A DNA stretch of 64,000 nt, from contig NZ_JACEHE010000028.1 in assembly GCF_013778455.1 (NCBI RefSeq), forward strand, positions 30,199 to 94,198, given 5' to 3'. Shown piece after piece: positions 42,749 to 51,605 of this stretch. Both the position numbers and the translations under genes were made by a program. Each line of letters begins with the position of its first letter. Position 1 is the first letter of the stretch. The notes under the pieces are model-generated. The model worked only from the letters and a program-made list of their open reading frames with translations, was not told the origin of the DNA and made no database searches. The DNA comes from Streptomyces himalayensis subsp. himalayensis (GTDB lineage: Bacteria; Actinomycetota; Actinomycetes; Streptomycetales; Streptomycetaceae).

Positions 42749-44583
42749 GAGGGCTCCTTCCCGCGCACGGCGAACAGGCGGTACCCCCGGCTCGACCAGC
42801 TGTCGGGCGGCGTGTCGGACAGCAGCAGCGACCGGCGGACGAGCGCGGGGTGCAGCATCGGTACGAAGGTGTAGTCGTCGTGGGCGGGCGTGTGGCCCAC
42901 GGCGTCGGCGCCGGAGTACTCCTGGGCGCACATCAGGTCGAGCAGCAGGGTGTCCGGGCGGTCCTCGGTGAGATCCGTCCAGTCGGCGACCCACGGTGCG
43001 GTGGGCGTCCCCGAGCTCACGGCTACGCCGGATGCTTCGAGTTCGTCGAGGGCGAGGCCCGCGGGGTCGGGCACCACCACCTCGGCCGGCCGGTGGAGTT
43101 GGCCGAGTACCTGTGCGACGAGGCGCCCGACGTCGGCCGGGTTCCGCGGGGCGGCCCGTACCGTGACCCGGCGCGCGTCGAGCGGATCGGGCCCGCCCAC
43201 CAGCTGGGCGAGGCGGGCCAGGCGCACCCGGGTGCTGTCCTGGTGGAACGCTTTCCGCAGTCGGTCCCTGCCGTCCGTGGCCGGGTCGAGGCGCGCGAGC
43301 CGTACGCCCGTGTCCGCGTCGAGGACGGCGTCCCAGGCGAGCCGCGCCAGACCGGGGGCGGCCGATGCCGGGGCGTCGCGCCACAGGACGGCTGCGTGCC
43401 CCGACGCCTTCGCCTGCGCGAGCAGTTCGGCCATCCGCCGGTCCAGATCGGGGGCGAGGGCGGTGCCCGCGAGCGACCAGGGCCCGCTGCCCGTGCAGGC
43501 GCTCAGCTGCACGACGACCGCGTCCGGGTCCGTATGTTCCACGAGCAGCCGCCCATCGTGCGGCAGCAGCCGGTTGACGACGGCGTCCGCGGCGAAGTCC
43601 TCGGCGGTGCGGTCGGTGAGCACGCCCGCGATCACCAGGCGGTCGCGGGGGGCGACGGACAGGGCGCGGTGGGTGAGGTACATCCGGCCGTCGGGCGGGA
43701 CGTCCGTCCGCGCGACGGCACCGGACGCGGGCGCGCCTTGCGCACGCGCCTTGGGCGCACTCCGGGCCGCCCCTCCCTTCGTCCTCCTCCCCCGCCACAG
43801 CTCGTACAGCTCCCCGGGCAGCCGCACCCCTGACCGCCTCGGCGACCGTGCTGCGGCCACCAGCGCCCGCCCCACCCGCAGCGAGGTCGAGCCCTCCAGC
43901 ATGGCGACGCGCGACTCCAGCAGCCCGACGCGGTCACGGGCGCGCCGCAGCGAGGTCGCCAGCTGCTCCTTCTCCCGCTCGGCGGCGGCCAGCCGCTCGG
44001 CGAGACCGTCGTCTCGGGCGGTGTCCCGGGTGTGTCCGGCCTCCTCGGCCGCGCGCTCCAGGTCCAGGACGCGGGCGCGCAGGGACCGGGAGACCAGGTC
44101 GGCGAGGACGTACTCGCCCGCGATGCGCAGTGCCGTGGGCAGTCCGTCGGAGGGCACCGGGTGGCCGAACCAGTCGTATGACGGCAGAAGTTCGTCCGTG
44201 CGGGCGAAGACCGCGCCCGCATGCAGGTGCACATAGTCGAGGGATGCGGCCCGCAGCACCTGGCAGCGGTGCGCCACGAGGGCGTCGAGGAGCCGGTGGT
44301 ACGGGAGTTCGGCCTCGCGATGGCCGAAGACGATCAGACCTCGCCCGCCCGGGCGCATCCGTTGCAGTACGGCGAGACAGTCCGCCTCGGTGCCGTGCAT
44401 CGCGGGGGCGGGCCCGTACGACAGCAGCACCAACTCCCCCTCGCCGACAGGCTGTGCGCCGTGGCGCAGAGCCACGCCCTCCGGAAGGTGCAGATACGGT
44501 TCCATGCGCAGGGCGCCGCCGGTCGCATCGACGACGGTCCTGATGCCGTCCAGGTGCGGGTGGAGCAGATCGGTCAGACGCAT
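42745..44583 (-). CDS. 612-residue glycan-locus protein: methyltransferase-like N-terminus, coiled coil, unknown C-terminus
   Basis: Complete from ATG 44583. Residues about 1-165 resemble a Rossmann fold (LIVFGHREAELPYHRLLDAL) but no GxGxG SAM motif is visible. About 170-240 is a coiled coil (DLERAAEEAGHTRDTARDDG, LESRVAMLEGSTSLRVGRAL) of the kind found in polysaccharide glycosyltransferases. The C-terminal half has blocks such as RMYLTHRALSVAPRDRLVIA and DYTFVPMLHPALVRRSLLLS and may be a GT-A-like or glycan-recognising domain. I do not recognise the whole protein. Coupled by overlap both upstream (TGATG with the methyltransferase) and downstream, so it is made together with a methyltransferase and a glycosyltransferase. 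Confidence 0.7.
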   Translation of the reverse strand: MRLTDLLHPHLDGIRTVVDATGGALRMEPYLHLPEGVALRHGAQPVGEGELVLLSYGPAPAMHGTEADCLAVLQRMRPGGRGLIVFGHREAELPYHRLLDALVAHRCQVLRAASLDYVHLHAGAVFARTDELLPSYDWFGHPVPSDGLPTALRIAGEYVLADLVSRSLRARVLDLERAAEEAGHTRDTARDDGLAERLAAAEREKEQLATSLRRARDRVGLLESRVAMLEGSTSLRVGRALVAAARSPRRSGVRLPGELYELWRGRRTKGGAARSAPKARAQGAPASGAVARTDVPPDGRMYLTHRALSVAPRDRLVIAGVLTDRTAEDFAADAVVNRLLPHDGRLLVEHTDPDAVVVQLSACTGSGPWSLAGTALAPDLDRRMAELLAQAKASGHAAVLWRDAPASAAPGLARLAWDAVLDADTGVRLARLDPATDGRDRLRKAFHQDSTRVRLARLAQLVGGPDPLDARRVTVRAAPRNPADVGRLVAQVLGQLHRPAEVVVPDPAGLALDELEASGVAVSSGTPTAPWVADWTDLTEDRPDTLLLDLMCAQEYSGADAVGHTPAHDDYTFVPMLHPALVRRSLLLSDTPPDSWSSRGYRLFAVRGKEPS

Positions 44584-45212
44584 CAGCGGGTCCTCGTGAA
44601 GACGTGGAAGCCGACCAGGTTCTCGCGGAAGCCGTACGGTCTGAACAGGGTGTGCCGCAGGCCGAGCGGCTCGATCATCGCGCGGTAGGCGGCGGCCGGC
44701 CGGTGCACTATGTAGTCGCCGCGCGGGCTGCGCTCCGGGGCGTCCTCGTCGGTGAGGATCAGGCGGCCGGTGACGCGGACGAGAGAGGCGAGGTTGCGCA
44801 GGCCGGCCGTCCACTCCGCGTCATCGAGGACGTGGAACAGGACGTCCACGCACAGCACCACGTCGTACGGCCAGGGGCTGCGCCACTCGTCGAGTGCGGC
44901 GACGGCGTAGCGCAGCCCTCCATCCTCCGCACGGGCGTGCGCGATGGCCTCCTGGCTGGCGTCGAAGCCGTCCACGCGGTGGCCGCAGCGGGCCAGGGCG
45001 CGAGCGAAGTGGCCCTTGCCGCAGCCCGCGTCGAGCACGAACAGCGGGGCCGCCGGGCTCGACAGGTCGCCGATCAGGGTGAGCAGTTGGCCGAGCCGCA
45101 GCGCGTAGAAGAGCTCGTTGCCCGGGCGGTCGAGGCCGATGTGCCCGCCGGAGGCCAGCTCGTCCTGCTCACGGTGGCGGGTGTCCCAGTACTCCCGGGT
45201 GCCGTCAGCCAT
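44583..45212 (-). CDS. Class I SAM-dependent methyltransferase
   Basis: 209 residues from ATG 45212 (MADGTREYWDTRHREQDELA). SAM motif I is FVLDAGCGKGHFARALARCG; motif II region VDGFDASQEAIAHAR; motif III VVLCVDVLFHVLDDAEW. The C-terminus GFRENLVGFHVFTRTR closes the fold. No membrane segment. It overlaps the wecB stop by eight bases and touches the next gene by one base, so it probably methylates a sugar or lipid-linked intermediate of the same glycan. The acceptor is not evident. Confidence 0.85.
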   Translation of the reverse strand: MADGTREYWDTRHREQDELASGGHIGLDRPGNELFYALRLGQLLTLIGDLSSPAAPLFVLDAGCGKGHFARALARCGHRVDGFDASQEAIAHARAEDGGLRYAVAALDEWRSPWPYDVVLCVDVLFHVLDDAEWTAGLRNLASLVRVTGRLILTDEDAPERSPRGDYIVHRPAAAYRAMIEPLGLRHTLFRPYGFRENLVGFHVFTRTR

Positions 45213-46293
45213 GACGCTCCAGCCACTCGGTGACGACACGGGCGATCCGGGCGCCTGCCCGGCCGTCCCACAGCGGCGGCCCCTCCGCGGGCGGCACTCC
45301 CCCGCCGTCCAGGACCTTGCGCAGCGCGGGCACCAGCTCCGCGTGCCGGACGAGGCGGTTGGTGCCGTGGGTGACGGTGACCGGGCGCTCCGTCGTCGTG
45401 CGCAGCGTCAGGCACGGGACGCCCAGCACGGTCGTCTCCTCCTGCACACCGCCGGAGTCCGTGATCACGGCGGCGGCGCCCCGCACCAGCCCCATGAACT
45501 CGACGTATCCCAGCGGCTCCAGCAGGTGGACGCCCGGCGCGTCCGCGAGACCCGCGGCCTGGAGCGCCGCCCGGCCGCGCGGATGCAGCGGTACGGCGAG
45601 GTCCAGGTGAGCGGCTGCCTCCGTCAGGGTGCGGGCAGCGGCCGCGGCCGCCTCCGGGTCGTCGACGTTGGCGGGCCGGTGCAGCGTGACGACGCCGTAG
45701 CGCTCGGGCAGTCCGTGTGCGGCGCGGGCACCGGCCGGGTCGAAGCGGTCCAGATGGGTGAGCAGGGTGTCGATCATCGGGTTGCCGGCGAAGTGCACGC
45801 GGTCGGCGGCGATCCCCTCGCGGGCGAGATGGCCGACCGCCTCGGGGCTGGTGGTGAAGAGCAGTTCGGAGAGCTGGTCGACCAGGCGCCGGTTGACCTC
45901 CTCCGGCATCGACATGTCGAAGCTGCGCAGGCCCGCTTCGACATGGGCCACGGGGATCCCCAGTTTGGCGGCGACGAGCGTGGCCGCCAGTGTCGAGTTC
46001 ACGTCCCCGTACACCATGACGAGCGCGGGAGCGCGGGCGGTCAGCTCGGCCTCGAGAGCCACCAGCAAGTCGGCGGTCTGGCGCGCATGGCTGCCGGAGC
46101 CGACACCGAGGTCGGTGTCCGGCTCGGGAAGGCCGAGTTCCCGGAAGAAGATGTGCGAGAGCCGCTCGTCGTAGTGCTGTCCGGTGTGCACCAGGAACTG
46201 GTCGGGGCCCGCTGTGCGCAGGGCGGCGACGACTGGTGCTGCCTTGACGAAGTTCGGCCGGGTGCCGACGACATGGAGTACTCGGCCGTTCAT
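45205..46293 (-). CDS. wecB: UDP-N-acetylglucosamine 2-epimerase, non-hydrolysing
   Basis: 362 residues. Converts UDP-GlcNAc to UDP-ManNAc in the cytoplasm. Family hallmarks: HVVGTRPNFVKAAPVVAALR, HTGQHYDERLS, VMVYGDVNSTLAATLVAAKL, IPVAHVEAGLRSFDMSMPEE, and VITDSGGVQEETTVLGVPCL near the C-terminus. Full length. It heads a leftward four-gene unit with overlapping genes (epimerase, methyltransferase, 612-residue protein, glycosyltransferase). Only 38 bp separate it from a divergent glycosyltransferase, so both promoters share that gap. With the dehydrogenase at 47858 it could supply UDP-ManNAcA. Confidence 0.92.
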   Translation of the reverse strand: MNGRVLHVVGTRPNFVKAAPVVAALRTAGPDQFLVHTGQHYDERLSHIFFRELGLPEPDTDLGVGSGSHARQTADLLVALEAELTARAPALVMVYGDVNSTLAATLVAAKLGIPVAHVEAGLRSFDMSMPEEVNRRLVDQLSELLFTTSPEAVGHLAREGIAADRVHFAGNPMIDTLLTHLDRFDPAGARAAHGLPERYGVVTLHRPANVDDPEAAAAAARTLTEAAAHLDLAVPLHPRGRAALQAAGLADAPGVHLLEPLGYVEFMGLVRGAAAVITDSGGVQEETTVLGVPCLTLRTTTERPVTVTHGTNRLVRHAELVPALRKVLDGGGVPPAEGPPLWDGRAGARIARVVTEWLERHG

Positions 46294-46331
46294 GTCGCAA
46301 GTTCTCCGCTCCGTCGGCCTACCTTGGCGAT

Positions 46332-47783
46332 ATGTCCCGTCATATCCCCCGCGCCCTCAGTCTGGCCGCATCGGTGGCCTGGGGCGAGTTGCGTCACGAC
46401 CCCGTCCGGGCTCTCCTGCTCGGTGCCCGGCTGCTGCCGCCACGCGCCCGGCGCAGGTTGCGGCCCGTCGAGCGGCGGCTCGCCGCACGCGCCCGCACGG
46501 CCGGGCCGGCTGCGGCTCCATCCCCCGCTCGGGTGCCCGCTCCCGCCGGACGGACGATCCGCCCCGTGCCTGGCCGGGTGCTGCATCTGGTCACGAACGG
46601 GCTGCCGTTCAAGCACGCCGGCTACACCGTGCGCACCCAGGCGCTTGCCGAGGCGCAGCGGGCGGCCGGACTCGATCCGCACGTCGTGACGCGCATCGGC
46701 TTCCCGGTGGCGCAGGGGGTGCTGGACGCCCGCCCGCTGCAGATCGTGGGCGGTGTGCCGCAGCACCGGCTGCTGCCGCTGCGGCTGCCGTACGGTCAGG
46801 GGCCGATGCTGGCCCTGGGCGCCGAACTGGTAGGCCGGCTGGTGGAGCGGCTGCGGCCCGCCGTCCTGCACGCTGCGACCGACCACGGCAACGGGCGCGT
46901 GGCGCTGGCCCTGCGCGAGGCGTACGGCCTGCCGGTGGTGTACGAGGTGCGGGGCTTCCTGGAGGAGACCTGGCTGACGCAGGCGCCGGGGCGCTCCCGG
47001 AACGACGAGACGTACCGCGCGCGCCGCACCCTGGAGACGTACTGCATGCGCGAGGCCGATCTGGTGCTGACGCTGGGCGCGGCGATGAAGGCCGAGATCG
47101 TGTCCCGCGGGGTGCCCGAGGAGCGGGTCCTGATCGCCCCCAACGCGGTGGACGAGGCGTTCCTGGCTCCGCTGCCGGACGGGGCGCCGCTGCGCGCCCG
47201 CCTCGGCATCGGACCGGACGATTTCGTCGTCGGTACCGTGAGCAGCCTTACGCCGCACGAGGGGATCGGCACCTTGCTTCATGCGGGTGCCGAGCTGCGC
47301 CGCCGGGGCGTGCCGCTGCGGCTGCTGATCGTGGGCGACGGTCCGGAGCGCGCGGCGCTTCAGGCGCTGGCCGGCCGGCTGGGCCTGGGCAACGGTGGCG
47401 CGCTGTTCACCGGTCGGGTGCCGCACGACCAAGTGCGGGCGTACCACGCGGTGCTGGATGTGTTCGCGGTGCCGCGCACCGACGAGCGTGTCTGCCATCT
47501 GGTGACCCCTCTCAAGCCGGTCGAAGCGATGGCGAGTGGTCTCCCTGTCGCAGCTAGTGATCTCAGCGCAATGAGAGAACTAGTGGAACCCGAGGTGAAC
47601 GGACAGTTAATTCCCCACGGATCACCACAAATATGGGCAGAAGAACTCGAAACATTGCTCTACAGTCAAAAGCGGCGAACTGAATGGGGAGCAGCCGCCC
47701 ACGCGCTCGTCGCGCGTGACCGCACCTGGAACCGGGTCGCCGCCATGACCCGGGAGGCGTATCGGTCACTTGGATGCGCCTGA
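46332..47783 (+). CDS. Glycosyltransferase family 4 protein, TTA-containing
   Basis: 483 residues. A basic N-terminal tail (about 1-75) precedes a GT-B fold: VLHLVTNGLPFKHAGYTVRT, PVVYEVRGFLEETWLTQ, VGTVSSLTPHEGIGTLLHA, LLIVGDGPERAALQALA, and the donor loop CHLVTPLKPVEAMASGLPVA, where the Glu of VEA is the GT4 catalytic-region residue. It should transfer a sugar to a lipid-linked glycan. Codon 426 is TTA (47607-47609), suggesting bldA dependence. The last 80 or so codons (from about 47530) are clearly lower in GC than the rest. It begins a rightward unit with the nucleotide-sugar dehydrogenase 75 bp downstream. Confidence 0.88.
   Translation: MSRHIPRALSLAASVAWGELRHDPVRALLLGARLLPPRARRRLRPVERRLAARARTAGPAAAPSPARVPAPAGRTIRPVPGRVLHLVTNGLPFKHAGYTVRTQALAEAQRAAGLDPHVVTRIGFPVAQGVLDARPLQIVGGVPQHRLLPLRLPYGQGPMLALGAELVGRLVERLRPAVLHAATDHGNGRVALALREAYGLPVVYEVRGFLEETWLTQAPGRSRNDETYRARRTLETYCMREADLVLTLGAAMKAEIVSRGVPEERVLIAPNAVDEAFLAPLPDGAPLRARLGIGPDDFVVGTVSSLTPHEGIGTLLHAGAELRRRGVPLRLLIVGDGPERAALQALAGRLGLGNGGALFTGRVPHDQVRAYHAVLDVFAVPRTDERVCHLVTPLKPVEAMASGLPVAASDLSAMRELVEPEVNGQLIPHGSPQIWAEELETLLYSQKRRTEWGAAAHALVARDRTWNRVAAMTREAYRSLGCA
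47530..47695 (+). other. Low-GC patch inside the glycosyltransferase gene
   Basis: In a gene otherwise over 70% GC, this stretch uses rare A/T-ending codons: GCA, AGT, GAT, AGA, CTA, TTA, ATT, CCA, CAA, ATA, GAA. It includes the sole TTA of the gene. The protein remains in frame and family-like, so the patch looks like a recombined or converted segment rather than a sequencing error. Confidence 0.7.
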
Positions 47784-47857
47784 GAACCAGAAGCCTGGTA
47801 GCCGTACCGTCCTGAACCTTCAAACCAAGATCCTGCCTGGACGCGGGGTGAATCCCT

Positions 47858-49180
47858 ATGCAGGTCGAACAGGCCAAACCGCTCGGGGACGAGAACGAAC
47901 AGCTCGGGGACGCAGAACAGGCCGACCAAGTGGAACTCGCGGTGATCGGGCTCGGCTACGTCGGGCTGCCGCTGGCGAGGGAAGCGGCGTCGGTCGGCCT
48001 GAGAGTCGTGGGGCTCGACCGGGACCCCCGTGTCGCAGCGGCACTCAACGCCGGGCACTCCCACGTCGACGACGTGTCCGACGCGGACGTCCGCCGGATG
48101 CAGGCGGCCGGATTCCTCGCGTACACGGACGACTCCTGTCTCGCCCGTGCGCAGACCGTGGTCATCTGCGTGCCGACCCCGCTCAGCGAGGACGGCGGTC
48201 CGGACCTGAGCGCGGTGGTCTCCGCCACCCGTGCGGTCGCGGGCCGGCTGCGGCGCGGACAGCTGATCGTGCTGGAGTCGACCACCTATCCGGGCACCAC
48301 CGAAGAGGTCGTCAAGCCGCTCCTTGAGAAGTCCGGGCTGCGGGCCGGCGAGGACTTCGCGCTGGCCTTCTCCCCCGAACGCATCGACCCCGGCAACACC
48401 ACGCACGGGCTGCGCGCCACACCGAAGGTGGTCGGCGGCTGCACCCCGTCGTGCGCAGCGCGCGCGGTCGCCTTCTATGGCAAGATCGTCGACACCGTCG
48501 TGCAGGCGAAGGGCACGCGCGAGGCCGAGATGGCCAAGCTGCTGGAGAACACCTACCGGCACGTGAACATCGCCCTCGTCAACGAACTGGCCATCCTGTG
48601 CCGCGAGTTGCACGTCGATGTCTGGGACGCGATCCGCTGCGCGGCGACCAAGCCCTTCGGCTTCCAGGCGTTCCGGCCGAGCGCCGGGGTGGGTGGCCAC
48701 TGCATCCCCATCGACCCCAACTACCTGTCGTACAAGGTGCGTTCGCTTGGCTACGAGTTCCGCTTCGTGGAGCTCGCCCGGGAGATCAACGCGCGGATGC
48801 CCGAGTACGTCGTACGGCGCGTTCAGGACCTGCTCAACACCGAGGGCCGCGCGCTGCACGGCTCCCAGGTGCTGCTGCTCGGCGTCACCTACAAGCCTGA
48901 CATCGCCGACCAGCGCGAGTCGCCCGCGGTACCGGTGGCCCGGCTGCTGCGGAAACGGGACGCCGAGATCGCCTTCCACGACCCGTTCGTCACCGAGTGG
49001 TCCGTCGACGGGACAGCGGTGCCGCGCGTCATCGACGTGACGACGGCCGTGCGCAGCTTCGACCTGACGTTGCTGCTCCAGGACCATTCCGCTTACGACC
49101 TGCCCAGGCTCGCCGACGAGGCCCGTCTGCTGTTCGACACCCGCGGGCGGATCTTCCGGCCCGGTGTGGAAGTGCTCTAG
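47858..49180 (+). CDS. UDP-sugar dehydrogenase (UDP-ManNAc/UDP-Glc dehydrogenase family)
   Basis: 440 residues. After a polar N-terminus, the NAD motif GLGYVG is at 31-36. Catalytic Cys282 sits in VGGHCIPIDPNYL; the SSA-type signature VVICVPTPLSEDGGPDLSAV and the hinge Lys/Asn in EAEMAKLLENTYRHVNIALV are present. The enzyme makes two NAD-linked oxidations at C6 to give a UDP-uronic acid. Given the neighbouring 2-epimerase, UDP-ManNAc to UDP-ManNAcA is the simplest reading (WecC-like), but UDP-Glc or UDP-GlcNAc are possible. Lies between two glycosyltransferases, probably co-transcribed. Confidence 0.9.
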   Translation: MQVEQAKPLGDENEQLGDAEQADQVELAVIGLGYVGLPLAREAASVGLRVVGLDRDPRVAAALNAGHSHVDDVSDADVRRMQAAGFLAYTDDSCLARAQTVVICVPTPLSEDGGPDLSAVVSATRAVAGRLRRGQLIVLESTTYPGTTEEVVKPLLEKSGLRAGEDFALAFSPERIDPGNTTHGLRATPKVVGGCTPSCAARAVAFYGKIVDTVVQAKGTREAEMAKLLENTYRHVNIALVNELAILCRELHVDVWDAIRCAATKPFGFQAFRPSAGVGGHCIPIDPNYLSYKVRSLGYEFRFVELAREINARMPEYVVRRVQDLLNTEGRALHGSQVLLLGVTYKPDIADQRESPAVPVARLLRKRDAEIAFHDPFVTEWSVDGTAVPRVIDVTTAVRSFDLTLLLQDHSAYDLPRLADEARLLFDTRGRIFRPGVEVL

Positions 49181-49226
49181 GACGCAACAACGTCCCTGCC
49201 GGTGCGGGGAGTCGAGAGGTGCTCTG

Positions 49227-50441
49227 ATGCGGATACTCGTCGTCACCGTCGTGCATCACCCCGAGGACGCAAGGATCCTGCACCGGGAGATAGCCGCCCT
49301 GCGGGACAGCGGCCACCAGATCGTGTACGCGGCGCCGTTCACGGCCCGCGGGGTGGCGCCGCGGGCCGACGTCGAGGGCATAGACCTGCCGCGAGCCGCC
49401 GGCAGCAACCGCCGCGAGGCGCTCCGCGCGGCCCGTACCGTGCTCTCCGAACGCGGTCCCGCGGCCGACGTGGTGCTGCTCCACGATCCGGAGCTGCTGC
49501 TGGCGCTGCCAGGTACGCTGCGCCGCTGGCGGCGGGGCGGAGCGGCTCCGGTGACCGTGTGGGACGTGCACGAGGACACAGCGGCGGCCCTCGCCATGAA
49601 GCGCTGGGTGCCGCGGGCACTGCGCCCGCCGTTGCGGTTCGCGGTGCACATCGCCGAACGGCTGGCGGAGCGTCATCTTCGGCTGCTGCTCGCCGAGGAT
49701 GCGTATCAGGCGCGCTTCCGTCGCACGCATCCCGTGGTGCCGAACCTCGCGACCGCGCCACCCGGCCCGACCGAGCCGCCGGGCGGTGAACGTGTCGTAT
49801 ACCTGGGGCAGCTGTCACGGGCTCGCGGCGCGCTGGACCTGATACAGATGGCGCGTCTGCTGTGGCCCGCGATCCGCGTCGAGGTGATCGGCGCGGCGGA
49901 CCCCGACGTACGCGACGCGCTCGCAGCGGCCGACCGGGACGGCGTCCTGCACTGGCATGGTTTCCTGTCCAACGACCGCGCGCTCCCCCTGCTGTCGGGC
50001 GCCCTCGCCGGCCTCTCCCTCCTGCACGACCAGCCCAACTACCGCCACTCGCGGCCCACCAAGGTCGTCGAGTACATGGCCTGCGGCATCCCCGTCGTCA
50101 CCACGCCCACGCCGCTGGCGGCCGAACTCGTCGAGCGGCACAGCTGCGGCCTGGTCGTACCGTACGAGGATCCCGCAGCGGCGACGGAGGCCGTGCGGCG
50201 CCTCAGCACGGACACGGGACTGCGGCTGCGCGCAGCCGAGCGCGGCCGGAAGGCGGCCCTCGCCGACCTCAACTGGCCCGACAAGGCCGCCCGGTTCACG
50301 ACACTTCTGGAGACCTGGGCGAAGGAGGCTGCTGGCCCTGCGCTCACCCGTGAAGCGGCTCGCACACGCCGACCGAGCCCCCGCCGCACGGCCGGAAGCC
50401 CGCCACCCTTCCCCAGCGAACGCCCCGCGACGGACGCGTGA
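49227..50441 (+). CDS. Glycosyltransferase family 4 protein
   Basis: 404 residues from ATG 49227, preceded by GAGAGGTG; an earlier in-frame ATG overlaps the dehydrogenase and is rejected. GT-B fold: MRILVVTVVHHPEDARILHR, VVLLHDPELLLALPGTLR, TVWDVHEDTAAALAMKRW, VVYLGQLSRARGALDLIQMA, and HSRPTKVVEYMACGIPVVTT, whose Glu is the usual donor-phosphate-region residue. The last 40 residues are Arg/Pro-rich and likely disordered. Third gene of the rightward unit. Confidence 0.88.
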   Translation: MRILVVTVVHHPEDARILHREIAALRDSGHQIVYAAPFTARGVAPRADVEGIDLPRAAGSNRREALRAARTVLSERGPAADVVLLHDPELLLALPGTLRRWRRGGAAPVTVWDVHEDTAAALAMKRWVPRALRPPLRFAVHIAERLAERHLRLLLAEDAYQARFRRTHPVVPNLATAPPGPTEPPGGERVVYLGQLSRARGALDLIQMARLLWPAIRVEVIGAADPDVRDALAAADRDGVLHWHGFLSNDRALPLLSGALAGLSLLHDQPNYRHSRPTKVVEYMACGIPVVTTPTPLAAELVERHSCGLVVPYEDPAAATEAVRRLSTDTGLRLRAAERGRKAALADLNWPDKAARFTTLLETWAKEAAGPALTREAARTRRPSPRRTAGSPPPFPSERPATDA

Positions 50442-50727
50442 ACTCAACGCCCCTGGCCGCGCAAACGGCCGTCGCTGTCGCGACGTCATCGCACATGGCA
50501 CCAGCTCGTACGACGCCTCGTGCCTTAGGACATCCGCCGGCCTGCGGCCGAACCACGCGTTCGGCCGCTCGGTCGCCGACCGCAACAGCGCCACCGCTCA
50601 CGCTGTCCAGCATCACCCGTCCGGCGATGCTGTCCGCCGTGGCCGATCCCGCCTAAAGGGTGGCGGCGGCCGCGAACCGCCGACCGGCGCTTCGTCCGCA
50701 AGGGCGGCACGTCCGTAGCCTCGGGGC

Positions 50728-51519
50728 ATGGCGAACCTGTGGGACCTCATGCACGACTGCATCCCCGACGACCACGCCCGCCAGGTCACGTCGCGCTACT
50801 ACCTCGACGAGGTCATGAGCTCGCCGGACGCGCCGGACCAGGTGCTCGACCTGGGGTGCGGGCGTGGCACTTCTGCCGCGAATTTCAAGAGACACAATCC
50901 GAAGTTGCGGTGGGTGGGAGTCGACATCCGCGACTCTCCGGAGGCCAGGCAGCGACGGCCCAGCGGCGATCCGCTGGTCCACTTCGACGGCATCCACCTG
51001 CCCTTCCGCTCGGACACCGTGCCGCTGATCTACTCGCACCAGGTCTTCGAGCACGTCTCGCACCCCCGGGACCTGCTGGCGGAGGTCGGCCGGGTGCTGC
51101 GGCCGGGCGGGCTGTTCATCGGCAGCACGTCCCAGTTCGAGCCGTACCACTCCTTCAGCCTGTGGAACTACACGCCGTACGGATTCCGGGTTCTGGTCGA
51201 GGAGGCCGGGCTCGCCCTGGAGGAGCTCCGGCCCTCCCTGGACGGGGTGACGCTGATCATGCGGGCCTACCACGGCGAGCGGAAGAAGAAGGAGTACGGG
51301 CGGTATTGGAACGAGGAGTCCCCGCTCAACGCCGAGATCGACAGCTGGGCGAAGCACACGGGGAGGCGGACGGCCCTGGTGAACCTGCGCAAGCTCACCT
51401 TCTGCGGCCAGTTCGCGTTCCGCGTCACCAAACCAGGCCCGACCTCCGCCACAACGGCGGCTGCCTTCAGCCCGGATCATCGCGTCGGATCCGGCGTACC
51501 TGATCTTCGGCGTACTTGA
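50728..51519 (+). CDS. Class I SAM-dependent methyltransferase
   Basis: 263 residues. SAM motif I VLDLGCGRGTSAANFKRHNP, acidic end of beta-2 WVGVDIRDSPEAR, and motif III PLIYSHQVFEHVSHPRDLLA with VGRVLRPGGLFIGSTSQFEP. The aromatic-rich stretch YHSFSLWNYTPYGFRVLVEE resembles methyltransferases of glycan and lipopolysaccharide clusters. 286 bp of gene-free sequence separate it from the last glycosyltransferase, so it has its own promoter, yet by context it probably modifies the same glycan. No ribosome-binding site is obvious; ATG 50728 gives the family-like N-terminus. Confidence 0.85.
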   Translation: MANLWDLMHDCIPDDHARQVTSRYYLDEVMSSPDAPDQVLDLGCGRGTSAANFKRHNPKLRWVGVDIRDSPEARQRRPSGDPLVHFDGIHLPFRSDTVPLIYSHQVFEHVSHPRDLLAEVGRVLRPGGLFIGSTSQFEPYHSFSLWNYTPYGFRVLVEEAGLALEELRPSLDGVTLIMRAYHGERKKKEYGRYWNEESPLNAEIDSWAKHTGRRTALVNLRKLTFCGQFAFRVTKPGPTSATTAAAFSPDHRVGSGVPDLRRT

Positions 51520-51605
51520 GCGAGGCCGGCGATGAGGCGGCCTCTGCGGTACGAACGGCGCGGCACTCCCATGAATCCCGTGTTTTCCCACCATAGTGGG
51601 ATGTT

